NCBI RefSeq assembly: GCF_020521235.1
Contig: NZ_BLAY01000101.1
Location: 1 to 36,320, forward strand
From: Microseira wollei NIES-4236
GTDB taxonomy: Bacteria; Cyanobacteriota; Cyanobacteriia; Cyanobacteriales; Aerosakkonemataceae
Direction: 5' to 3'
Length of the DNA: 36,320 bases
Every line of letters starts with the position of its first letter. Positions within the stretch are counted from its first letter, which is position 1. Shown here piece by piece: positions 23,250 to 30,541 of the stretch. Both the position numbers and the translations under genes were made by a program. The notes below the pieces were generated by a model. It worked only from the letters and a program-made list of their open reading frames with translations. It was not told the origin of the DNA and made no database searches.

Positions 23250-25580
23250 ATGTCCATGACCGTCGCGACCGAGCAAATTGACCGGATAGTTTGGAACCAG
23301 CATCAAGACCCGTTTGAAGTCCTCGGCCCGCATCTGCTCGAACAGAATGGCAAAGGAGCCAAGTGGGCAGTACGAGCCTACTTACCCAATGCTGATGCGG
23401 TAGTGGTGATTCTTCCCGATAAGCGCAAAGAATATCCCATGCAGTCGGTGCATCATCCCCATTTCTTTGAATGCACGATCGAAACGCCGGAACTGGCAAA
23501 CTATCAGCTGCGGATTAAAGAAGGCGACCACGAGCGCGTCATCTACGACCCCTACGCCTTCCGCTCTCCCGTCCTGACGGACTTTGACATTCACCTGTTT
23601 GCCGAAGGCAATCACCACCGCATTTACGAGAAAATGGGCGCCCACGTCACCGAGGTGAACGGCGTCAAGGGAGTTTACTTTGCCGTTTGGGCACCCAATG
23701 CGCGTAACGTTTCATTGCTGGGCGATTTCAACCAGTGGGATGGTCGCAAACACCAAATGCGGAAGTTTGGCAATGGGGTGTGGGATCTGTTTATTCCCGG
23801 TGTGGGATATGGCGAACACTACAAGTACGAAATTAAAAACTGGGACGGTCACATTTACGAAAAATCCGACCCCTATGGGTTCTACCAAGAAGTCCGGCCT
23901 AAAACCGCTTCCATTGTCGCCAATTTGGATTCCTACACTTGGAACGATGCCGATTGGATGGAACAGCGGCGTCACACCGACCTCCTGACTCAGCCGATTT
24001 CTGTCTACGAATGCCATTTGGGTTCTTGGATGCACGCTTCCTCTGCGGAACCTGCCAAGCTGCCAAACGGAGAAGAGGAGCCAGTAGTAATTGCTGCCGA
24101 ACTCAATCCGGGAGCGCGTTTCCTCACCTACCGGGAACTGGCTGCCAAGTTAATTCCCTACGTGAAAAATTTGGGATTCACCCATATCGAGTTACTACCC
24201 GTTGCCGAACACCCGTTTGATGGGTCTTGGGGTTATCAAGTCACGGGATTTTATGCCCCCACATCTCGCTTCGGCAGTCCGGAAGACTTTATGTATTTTG
24301 TTGACCAGTGCCACCTAAATGGCATTGGTGTCATCGTTGACTGGGTACCGGGTCACTTCCCCAAAGACGGTCACGGTTTGGCTTTCTTCGATGGGACTCA
24401 CTTGTACGAACATGCCGACCCCCGCAAGGGCGAACACAAAGGTTGGGGGACTTTGGTGTTTAACTACGGTCGCAATGAGGTGCGGAACTTCCTGGTTGCC
24501 AATGCGGTGTTCTGGTTTGATAAGTACCACATCGACGGGTTCCGGGTGGATGCGGTGGCTTCGATGCTGTACCTCAACTATTGCCGTCCCGATGGGCAAT
24601 GGGTAGCTAACGATTACGGCGGTTGTGAAAATATCGAGGCGGCTGATTTCATCCGCCAGACGAATCACGTTCTGTTTTCCTACTTCCCTGGCATTCTGTC
24701 TATTGCTGAAGAGTCTACCTCTTGGCCTATGGTGACTTGGCCTACCTATGTGGGGGGATTGGGCTTTAACTTGAAGTGGGATATGGGCTGGATGCACGAT
24801 GTCCTGGACTATTTCCACATGGACCCCTGGTTCCGCCAGTTCCATCAGAACAACATCACCTTTGCGATGTGGTATCACCACAGCGAGAACTTCATGCTGG
24901 CGCTGTCTCACGATGAGGTAGTTCACGGCAAGAGTCCGATGATTGGGAAGATGCCGGGAGACAGGTGGCAGAAGTTTGCTAATGTACGCGCTCTTTCCAC
25001 GTTGATGTGGGCTCACCCTGGCAAGAAGACGATCTTCATGGGGATGGAGTTAGCTCAGTGGAGCGAATGGAATGTCTGGGGCGATTTGGACTGGCATTTG
25101 TTGCAGCACGAGCCGCACCAACAGATGCAAAAGTTCTTTAAAGACTTGAACGAACTGTATAGAGGAGAACCAGCGCTGTATACGGCAGATGCTGGGTTTG
25201 ATGGGTTTGAATGGATTGACTGTAACGACAACAGTCACAGCATTGTCTCGTTTATCCGTCGTGCCAAAGATTCTGATGAATACGTTGTTGTGGTGTGCAA
25301 TTTTACACCTCAGCCTCACAGTCACTACCGGGTAGGGGTTCCGGATCATGGTTTCTATACGGAACTGTTTAACAGCGATGCTGGTCAATATGGCGGCAGC
25401 AACATGGGCAATTTGGGCGGTAAGTGGTCGGATGAATGGTGGTATCACAACCGTGCCTACTCGATCGATTTGTGTTTGCCACCTTTGGCTGTGTTGATTT
25501 TGAAGTTGGATCGGGAAAAGACAGCAGCAGCGCTGAAAGCAGCTGAGGAGACGCTGGATGCGGAAGTATCGGCGGAGTAA
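23250..25580 (+). CDS. glgB: 1,4-alpha-glucan branching enzyme GlgB
   Basis: A 776-residue GH13 enzyme that transfers alpha-1,4 glucan segments to make alpha-1,6 branches in glycogen. It has N-terminal carbohydrate-binding modules (about 1-115 and 120-230; [20 protein letters not shown]), a catalytic TIM barrel (about 260-640) and a C-terminal all-beta domain. Catalytic residues by motif: Asp434 in DGFRVDAV, Glu487 in AEEST, Asp555 in SHDEVVHGK; the spacing equals the E. coli enzyme. The start is ATG 23250, or possibly ATG 23256 two codons on; the upstream GGTAGGTAG is a weak ribosome binding site. A TATAAA-rich stretch lies at 23170-23185. No other glycogen gene is adjacent. Confidence 0.97.
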   Translation: MSMTVATEQIDRIVWNQHQDPFEVLGPHLLEQNGKGAKWAVRAYLPNADAVVVILPDKRKEYPMQSVHHPHFFECTIETPELANYQLRIKEGDHERVIYDPYAFRSPVLTDFDIHLFAEGNHHRIYEKMGAHVTEVNGVKGVYFAVWAPNARNVSLLGDFNQWDGRKHQMRKFGNGVWDLFIPGVGYGEHYKYEIKNWDGHIYEKSDPYGFYQEVRPKTASIVANLDSYTWNDADWMEQRRHTDLLTQPISVYECHLGSWMHASSAEPAKLPNGEEEPVVIAAELNPGARFLTYRELAAKLIPYVKNLGFTHIELLPVAEHPFDGSWGYQVTGFYAPTSRFGSPEDFMYFVDQCHLNGIGVIVDWVPGHFPKDGHGLAFFDGTHLYEHADPRKGEHKGWGTLVFNYGRNEVRNFLVANAVFWFDKYHIDGFRVDAVASMLYLNYCRPDGQWVANDYGGCENIEAADFIRQTNHVLFSYFPGILSIAEESTSWPMVTWPTYVGGLGFNLKWDMGWMHDVLDYFHMDPWFRQFHQNNITFAMWYHHSENFMLALSHDEVVHGKSPMIGKMPGDRWQKFANVRALSTLMWAHPGKKTIFMGMELAQWSEWNVWGDLDWHLLQHEPHQQMQKFFKDLNELYRGEPALYTADAGFDGFEWIDCNDNSHSIVSFIRRAKDSDEYVVVVCNFTPQPHSHYRVGVPDHGFYTELFNSDAGQYGGSNMGNLGGKWSDEWWYHNRAYSIDLCLPPLAVLILKLDREKTAAALKAAEETLDAEVSAE

Positions 25581-25587
25581 TACAATC

Positions 25588-25764
25588 AGGACTTAGGCAA
25601 ATCACCAAAGTTTCTCGGAAAAATCGTCGCTTTGTCACCAGAGATATGCCTCCCTTCCGCACTCGCGTTCGCAGCCAAAAAGTAATTGCTAATTGCTAAT
25701 TGCTAATTGGGAAAAAGCCCCTACAGGTCGTAATTCCGATGCCTAAGGAAACGATATAAGTCCT
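25588..25764. mobile_element. MITE of the GGACTTA family, enlarged copy
   Basis: Short inverted ends TCAGGACTTA (from 25586) and TAAGTCCTGA (to 25766). The interior contains a (TAATTGC)n array at about 25683-25709. It starts a few bases after the glgB stop and may therefore carry its transcription end. Confidence 0.6.
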
Positions 25765-25789
25765 GACCTAGCTAAAGCCCAAAGAGCAG

Positions 25790-25834
25790 TTTCAGAGGGA
25801 AGTTGCCCCGCAGATGGGCAACTTCCCTCTGAAA
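25790..25834 (+). terminator. 19-bp perfect hairpin downstream of glgB
   Basis: TTTCAGAGGGAAGTTGCCC (25790-25808) pairs perfectly with GGGCAACTTCCCTCTGAAA (25816-25834) over a 7-base loop. There is no T-run, so a factor-independent terminator is uncertain. It may be a REP-like element between two MITEs. Confidence 0.5.
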
Positions 25835-25932
25835 TATCAGGACTTACCCAAAGTATCTATATGTAGGGTGCGTTAGCCATAGCGTAACGCACCATCACAC
25901 CATATTTATTGTGGTTGCGTAAGTCCCGATAT
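25834..25932. mobile_element. MITE of the GGACTTACGCA family
   Basis: Inverted ends ATATCAGGACTTACCCA and TGCGTAAGTCCCGATAT (17 bp, three mismatches) bound 99 bp. An internal hairpin GGTGCGTTA...TAACGCACC lies at 25867-25893. It ends 10 bases before the stop of the next gene on the minus strand. Confidence 0.75.
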
Positions 25933-25942
25933 GCTGTCAAAT

Positions 25943-26377
25943 CTACACCTCAGTAGGCTGCTTGTCAGACTCCAGCCAATTTTGGTAAGCTTCTTTGTCT
26001 CCCCCAAACGAGTCGATGGAAACTTGACGCTCTGGCATTGGTTTGAGAGGCGCGTTGATGGGATTGTACTTGCAGTGGCAAATCACAACCATGTCGTACT
26101 GGCTGTGTGGAGTTGGAACATCGGGGGTGTATGATTCAACCCGCGTCACCTCCCAATCGCCGGTTCGATAGTGAGTGCTGTGTCCGTGCTGCTTTGGATC
26201 GTGAAGCTGATCTACGCGGATAAACTCCAAAGGACGATATCCTGGTTGAGGAATTGGCTTGTCTGAGCAATCGTAGTGTTCAGCCAAAATATCAGTAAGC
26301 GCAAGCGTGTGCTGGAATTTGCGCTCTTTCCAATTGGGTGAACGCCGCTCTGCCTGGAAAATTATGTACTTACGCAT
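25943..26377 (-). CDS. Hypothetical protein, second gene of a two-gene operon
   Basis: A 144-residue soluble protein (MRKYIIFQAERRSPNW..., ending GGDKEAYQNWLESDKQPTEV). It is rich in His, Tyr and Pro with a VVICHCKYNP segment whose two Cys and His could bind metal. I do not recognise a family. The ATG at 26377 overlaps the stop of the upstream gene by 8 bases, so translation is probably coupled. A longer frame extends upstream to 26695 but runs through the other gene and is spurious. A MITE abuts the 3' end. Confidence 0.65.
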   Translation of the reverse strand: MRKYIIFQAERRSPNWKERKFQHTLALTDILAEHYDCSDKPIPQPGYRPLEFIRVDQLHDPKQHGHSTHYRTGDWEVTRVESYTPDVPTPHSQYDMVVICHCKYNPINAPLKPMPERQVSIDSFGGDKEAYQNWLESDKQPTEV

Positions 26378-26588
26378 CCTCGCCTTCCTCCTTATCGGTG
26401 TCATAGTAGGACTTCGGAAACTCAGTTTTGCCTTCAAAAACGCAATCGACCTCCAGAATGGGATCGTTGGTTTCCTCAACATCAACGAGTTCCCATCCAT
26501 ACTTTTCTGCCATCTCCTCGCAGTCCGCTTTGTCTGCGGCTCCGTGTCGAGACACATTTTCTTCCTCGTCATACCTGGGTTTTGGCAT
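26370..26588 (-). CDS. Small acidic hypothetical protein, first gene of a two-gene operon
   Basis: A 72-residue acidic protein (MPKPRYDEEENVSRHGAADK at the start, TDKEEGEDA at the end). It has a strong ribosome binding site, AAAGGAG, 7 bases before the ATG at 26588. No known domain, signal or membrane segment. The stop overlaps the start of the downstream 144-residue gene. It is transcribed divergently from the IS200-type tnpA at 26711, whose left end probably sits in the 122-base gap. A small acidic partner coupled to a larger protein could be an inhibitor or chaperone, but that is speculation. Confidence 0.65.
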   Translation of the reverse strand: MPKPRYDEEENVSRHGAADKADCEEMAEKYGWELVDVEETNDPILEVDCVFEGKTEFPKSYYDTDKEEGEDA

Positions 26589-26710
26589 GATCGATATACT
26601 CCTTTGTTGGTCTGGACAACACTGGAGAAGTCGTCTTGGTGTAGTGCTGAACCCGCTGCATCAAGGCGCATCTCTGGTAGAATTGTACTATACACGCCAA
26701 TCTAGTGTAA

Positions 26711-27115
26711 ATGGATTACAAGCCACGTTCTAGAGGAGTTTCAAGGCTCTACGCTCACTTGGTTTTGACGACAAAATATCGCAGAAAAGTGATTTCTGTT
26801 CCTATGCTGGAACGGTTGAAAGAAATTGTGGCTGACCTTTGCCAGAAGTGGCAGTGTGAACTCCTGGAGTGCAATGGGGAGCCTGAGCATCTTCATGTGC
26901 TGTTTCGCTACTACCCACAAATGCAGCTGAGCAAGTTCATCAACAACCTGAAGAGCGTTTCCAGTCGCAGAATCAGGCAAGAGTTTGAACAGGAAGTAGA
27001 TGCTGTCTACTGGAAAGATGTTTTCTGGAACGAGTCGTACTCGATAGATTCCTGCGGGGATGCGCTACTCACTGTGCTGAGAAACTATGTGCAGAGCCAA
27101 AAAGGTTGTCAGTGA
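26711..27115 (+). CDS. tnpA: IS200/IS605-family Y1 transposase TnpA
   Basis: A 134-residue HUH single-strand transposase of full IS200 length. The metal-binding His-x-His is in GEPEHLHVLF (residues about 57-66) and the nucleophilic Tyr is in LRNYVQSQ near residue 127. It opens MDYKPRSRGVSRLYAHLVLTTKYRR as typical for IS200 (in shorter form: AHLVLTTKYRR). No tnpB follows, so this is an IS200-type or a TnpA that has lost its partner. Hairpins suitable as ends are CACGCCAATCTAGTG (about 26693-26707) upstream and GGGGTACCCTTAAG (27118 onward) downstream. Three REP-like hairpins follow. Confidence 0.9.
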   Translation: MDYKPRSRGVSRLYAHLVLTTKYRRKVISVPMLERLKEIVADLCQKWQCELLECNGEPEHLHVLFRYYPQMQLSKFINNLKSVSSRRIRQEFEQEVDAVYWKDVFWNESYSIDSCGDALLTVLRNYVQSQKGCQ

Positions 27116-27129
27116 AAGGGGTACCCTTA

Positions 27130-27248
27130 AGAATCCCGGTTTCTTAGAGAAACCGGGATTCTGATGTTTGAGAATCCCGGTTTTTTAGAGAAACCGGGAT
27201 TCTGATTCGATTTTTAGAATCCCGGTTTCTTAGAGAAACCGGGATTCT
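27130..27248. repeat. Three tandem REP-like hairpins, AGAATCCCGGTTTCT type
   Basis: Three near-identical 33-bp hairpins (27130-27162, 27171-27203, 27216-27248), each AGAATCCCGGTTTCT with a short spacer and its complement AGAAACCGGGATTCT. Spacing is 41 and 45 bases. They fill the space between the tnpA and pseudopilin stop codons, which converge. The core GAAACCGGG(T/A)TTC also occurs at 9330, 19555, 19635 and within hpsB. Confidence 0.9.
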
Positions 27249-27255
27249 GATTTGA

Positions 27256-27819
27256 CTAATCCCCATTACATTCATTATTCCCGGCTGTGCGGATGGCTCC
27301 CAACAAAGTTGAAACTACCACGCATCGCTTTGAACCCCTATTTTGATTGGTTTGATTGGCAGCGATAAATGTGATTTTACCCAGCTGTCCGTTCACCCTG
27401 CCTTTGTAGCCAAACTGGATTCGATAGATATTGTTTCTATTGAACAGGGTAGAGCGAGCCGTACCACTTGTGGCGATCGCTATTTGATTCGCATCGCTTT
27501 CAATTAAATTTTGCCATCGGGCGTTGGCACACATTCCCCCACCTGAAGCGGGAACCGGATGCGCTGACCATTGCACTTTTTTTTCTGTCGCGTTTTGCCG
27601 AAAGCAAGCTTCCCAAACTCGTTTTTCTCTTTTAGCAGAAGCTTGGGCTTCTCGCATTATAGACAAAGCTTGTGCTTGAGCTGCATTCAAGCGTTGCGCG
27701 TTTAAAAATCCCAGCCAACTCGGTGCTGCGATCCCGGATAATATAGCGACGATGACAATGATTGCTACAAACTCTAAAAACGTGTATCCCTGATGTGATT
27801 TTTCAGACCCTAATTCCAT
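27256..27819 (-). CDS. GspH/FimT-like pseudopilin, hps-linked (paralogue 2)
   Basis: A 187-residue prepilin-like protein. The leader ends HQG and the cleavage site is G11-Y12 with Glu at +5 (YTFLE), followed by a 20-residue hydrophobic helix (FVAIIVIVAILSGIAAPSW). The usual Phe-Thr-Met is changed to Tyr-Thr-Phe. The globular part shares WLGFLxxQRLNAAQAxA, KREKRVWxACFR and GSKRCVVV with the upstream pseudopilin, so the two arose by duplication. It is the last gene of the hps operon and lies beyond a hairpin at 27832-27872, so its expression may be reduced. Probably a minor pseudopilin of the hormogonium polysaccharide system. Confidence 0.85.
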   Translation of the reverse strand: MELGSEKSHQGYTFLEFVAIIVIVAILSGIAAPSWLGFLNAQRLNAAQAQALSIMREAQASAKREKRVWEACFRQNATEKKVQWSAHPVPASGGGMCANARWQNLIESDANQIAIATSGTARSTLFNRNNIYRIQFGYKGRVNGQLGKITFIAANQTNQNRGSKRCVVVSTLLGAIRTAGNNECNGD

Positions 27820-27831
27820 TGTCTAAAAGTA

Positions 27832-27872
27832 CAAAACGCACCTGATTTATTTTTCCCTTCAGGTGCGTTTTG
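27832..27872 (-). terminator. Hairpin between the two hps pseudopilin genes
   Basis: CAAAACGCACCTGA (27832-27845) pairs with TCAGGTGCGTTTTG (27859-27872) over 13 bases. On the minus strand the stem is followed by TACTTTTAG, a weak T-tract. It could act as a partial terminator or an RNA-processing site in the operon. Confidence 0.5.
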
Positions 27873-27922
27873 CTACTCAGTGTTTTTCTTGATTTTAACG
27901 ATAACAATCTTATTACGTATAT

Positions 27923-28507
27923 TTACGGTAGCCGCTTACATTCGCTATCGTTACCAGCGCGCACTGCCCCCAAGATGGTTTCCACCACGACACAGCGTTT
28001 TGAACCATTTTGCTCTCTGCGAGATCTAAAAGTGATTGTACCTGTGGGCTGGTTTTTGTTCAGCAAGCCTTTGTCTTGAAACTCTACCCTGTAGTACCCA
28101 GAAGGTTGTTGCATGTTGGAATTACTGAGACTATCTTCAATAGCGAGGGTATCTGCATCTGACTGTGTTATACTTTGCCACAAACCGGGAGAGATAGTAT
28201 CGCATCCAGTCCCTCCAGTAGTGGGTCTGGGTCGCACGGCCCATATTACTTTAGGGTTAATGTTATTGCCTGGATCGCCTGGAAAGTCTCGAAAGCAAGC
28301 TTGCCAAACTCGTTTTTCCCGTTTGGCATTAGTTTGGGCTTCCCGCAGCGCTCCTATTGCTTCAGCTTGAGCCGCATTGAGGCGTTGTCTGGTTAAAAAT
28401 CCCAGCCAACTGGGAGCGGCGATCGCTGACAGGATTGCCACAACTACAATCACAACCAGCAGTTCTATCATCGTAAAACCAGCCGCTTGCTTATATCGGG
28501 GGTTCAT
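27923..28507 (-). CDS. GspH/FimT-like pseudopilin, hps-linked (paralogue 1)
   Basis: A 194-residue class III prepilin: short leader, cleavage at G10-F11 (AAGFTMIELL), Glu at +5, and a membrane helix to about residue 31. The C-terminal globular domain has four or more Cys (for example KRCVVVETILG and the SECKRLP end) that may form disulphides. The start ATG has AGGAG 9 bases upstream and lies 30 bases after the hpsC stop, so it is cotranscribed. By position it may correspond to hpsD of Nostoc punctiforme, but I cannot confirm the name. The downstream gene is its tandem paralogue. Confidence 0.88.
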   Translation of the reverse strand: MNPRYKQAAGFTMIELLVVIVVVAILSAIAAPSWLGFLTRQRLNAAQAEAIGALREAQTNAKREKRVWQACFRDFPGDPGNNINPKVIWAVRPRPTTGGTGCDTISPGLWQSITQSDADTLAIEDSLSNSNMQQPSGYYRVEFQDKGLLNKNQPTGTITFRSRREQNGSKRCVVVETILGAVRAGNDSECKRLP

Positions 28508-28537
28508 AGCGCTTTACTCCTATTGGCTGTTCGCAAC

Positions 28538-29617
28538 TTAATCGACTGGTGTTTTATCAACTACCCCGCGCGCAACTGCTTGGGTTCTAATCGCCAGCAG
28601 CGGCGCAATTTTAACCCCAGCTTTACCCGTCGGGTTACCCCTGAGGAAAACAATCACATCTTGGTTTTTCTTGCTGGTCGGTGGCACCCCAGGGGTGGCT
28701 TTGCTGACGCAAACAGCAAAGCTGGGCAAATCAAAGCCAGAAGGGTTGTTCTGTGGCGGAATCGCTGTATAGTTTGTCGGACACTGCAAGCGAGGAGCGG
28801 TTGGGACTGGTCTGAACCCATCTGGGCGATTTGCTACGGGATGATCGAGAAAATCGACTAAAACGGGGCTATTTGCGGCATTTAAAGTGTTGGGTCTGCC
28901 GCCAGCTTCATTTTGCTTGTTCTGAAGATCGTTGCTGCCAACTCTAGCGTTTGGCCAAATGCTAAACTCTACCCCTTGTGTTGTCAGAGGCTCTACATAT
29001 CCTTGGTTTTGATTGTTGACATCGATTCTGGTACTGCCGCTGATATCGTACTGACGCAGGGTATACCGCATAATCCGAGATATCCCCTTCCACTTTTGCC
29101 GATCCTCTCCCTCATTTTTTGTTTGGTAGTATACCACCAGAGTCATGATTCGGCGTTTCACCCAGAGATTTCTACATTTAGTCCACTCTTCTGAAGGGGG
29201 ATTGCTGGGGGCACCGCTACAGTTATTGGGGAGTTGACTATCGTCGTCGATTGGTTCGGGTTTCCAGAAAGCCAGAATTGGTTCGTACCCGCTACGATCG
29301 GGAATAAAATTTTTTAAGGGTTGAACGCCGTTTGTTTGCTGGTTGAGTCGATCGTTGTCGTAAACATAGACTGCTTCTCGCAAATCGTTAACGATGAAAT
29401 CCATCGCCATTTGCATTTCCCGTTGGGTTTCAGTGCGAGCGTATTCCCGCCGATCTGTTTGTAACAAATCTATCATCAGGTTCAACAGCACCGTTATCAC
29501 TATCGATGCAATTAGCATCGATATCAAAAGTTCGATTACGGTAAACCCACCATTTTTGCGCTTTCTGGAACTGACGCGCTTGCGTCTCAACAAATTTAGA
29601 AATAGTTTTGTAGCCAT
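28538..29617 (-). CDS. hpsC: Hormogonium polysaccharide secretion pseudopilin HpsC (PilW-like)
   Basis: A 359-residue PilW-like minor pseudopilin. The leader is long and basic (RRKRVSSRKRKNGG), cleavage at G24-F25 in GGFTVIELL with Glu29, then a helix through about residue 50 (ISMLIASIVITVLLNLMIDL). The large C-terminal domain includes ETQREMQMAMDFIVNDLREA, the usual PilW helix. In Nostoc, hps pseudopilins are needed for polysaccharide release and gliding of hormogonia. It follows hpsB after 136 bases. A GAGGGGAT sequence lies upstream of the ATG. The HpsC name rests on length, PilW-type helix and position after hpsA-hpsB. Confidence 0.85.
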   Translation of the reverse strand: MATKLFLNLLRRKRVSSRKRKNGGFTVIELLISMLIASIVITVLLNLMIDLLQTDRREYARTETQREMQMAMDFIVNDLREAVYVYDNDRLNQQTNGVQPLKNFIPDRSGYEPILAFWKPEPIDDDSQLPNNCSGAPSNPPSEEWTKCRNLWVKRRIMTLVVYYQTKNEGEDRQKWKGISRIMRYTLRQYDISGSTRIDVNNQNQGYVEPLTTQGVEFSIWPNARVGSNDLQNKQNEAGGRPNTLNAANSPVLVDFLDHPVANRPDGFRPVPTAPRLQCPTNYTAIPPQNNPSGFDLPSFAVCVSKATPGVPPTSKKNQDVIVFLRGNPTGKAGVKIAPLLAIRTQAVARGVVDKTPVD

Positions 29618-29753
29618 TGTTTTTAATTTTTATCCCCTCAACGAGGAATTTAGTTGAAATTCTGTGGTCTAAGGTGGGGCAGGTGGGGAAGATGGGCAGA
29701 TTATCAACGCCTGCCTCTCTGCTCCCCTGAGCCATGTTAAGAATTACAACAGG

Positions 29754-30527
29754 CTATTGACACCCAGGATTATTGTCTCCCTCACCCGTAGAGCGGCGTT
29801 GCTGACAAAGGGAATTGCGGTTATCGCTTTGGGCAACGCTGGTGTAAATCATTGCTAAAGGCCGTCGTTGCTGCTGACCCGCTGCGGTAGTCAATTGCAG
29901 AGAAGCAGCTTTTTGAGGTGGGTTTTCAAAATCCATGTTTGAGGTAAAGGTATAAACCCTTACACCAAAATCAAATGCAACCGTTCTGGTTCCCCTGGTT
30001 ATTCCTGGATTGCGGAAGGTTTGAACGATAAAGTCATTGCTGCCATCCCCGTTGACATCAACTGGCACGCCCTGTGAGGGAGAACTTGAGTATAGTTGAT
30101 TGGCTGGGAGGGCCTGGGCTGAACTTGGGGCAGGCTGTTGCCGGATATTATTTTCTCCGTATGGCGGTAAATCTTCGTTCTTGTAATCGCCGCGTTCTAC
30201 CGTGCGTCTAACTCGGTCAACTTCCCCCTGTGCCAGTTGCAGGGCTTGTTCTGCTCGCCTGTTTTGGACTTGGGTGGCAACGGCAAGGAAGATTTGGGGC
30301 GTGAAGGCGGTTACGACTACAGCAACTACACCAATGGCGACCAAGCACTCCAATAAGGTCAGTCCTTGCTCGGAGGGATTTTTTAGGGTTTGCTTGGGCA
30401 GAAACCGGGTTTTTTGGGGTATATTGGGTGATTCTGGCAATTTTGGAGCCAGCACCCCAGTTGCTCCTGCCTTGAGTTTGCGGGTGTTTGCTTGTTTGGT
30501 TAAAAATCGAGTTTTTTGTGTGAGCAT
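29754..30527 (-). CDS. hpsB: Hormogonium polysaccharide secretion pseudopilin HpsB (PilV-like)
   Basis: A 257-residue pseudopilin. Start ATG 30527 is chosen because AGGTGGAGG lies 5 bases before it, 14 bases after the hpsA stop; an ATG at 30557 overlaps hpsA and lacks such a site. Cleavage at G55-L56 in SEQGLTLLECL with Glu60 (+5), then a helix (AIGVVAVVVTAFTPQIFLAV). The leader of 55 residues is far longer than usual and contains the repeats QKTRFLTKQ and QKTRFLPKQ, the second encoded by the dispersed AAACCCGGTTTCTG repeat motif. The globular part is Gln/Arg-rich and ends in two Cys. It functions with HpsC in polysaccharide secretion by analogy with Nostoc. Confidence 0.87.
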   Translation of the reverse strand: MLTQKTRFLTKQANTRKLKAGATGVLAPKLPESPNIPQKTRFLPKQTLKNPSEQGLTLLECLVAIGVVAVVVTAFTPQIFLAVATQVQNRRAEQALQLAQGEVDRVRRTVERGDYKNEDLPPYGENNIRQQPAPSSAQALPANQLYSSSPSQGVPVDVNGDGSNDFIVQTFRNPGITRGTRTVAFDFGVRVYTFTSNMDFENPPQKAASLQLTTAAGQQQRRPLAMIYTSVAQSDNRNSLCQQRRSTGEGDNNPGCQ

Positions 30528-30541
30528 AGCAGCCTCCACCT

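Noticed and set aside
24315-25016. 233-codon minus-strand frame inside glgB
   Set aside because: It is antisense to the conserved catalytic domain of glgB and shows no family resemblance.
26378-26695. Longer start for the 25943 gene, giving 250 residues
   Set aside because: The extra part overlaps the 72-residue gene in another frame; the ATG at 26377 gives the normal coupled start.
27130-27248. CRISPR-like repeats
   Set aside because: The 33-bp units are self-complementary hairpins with very short, AT-rich separators, as in REP sequences.
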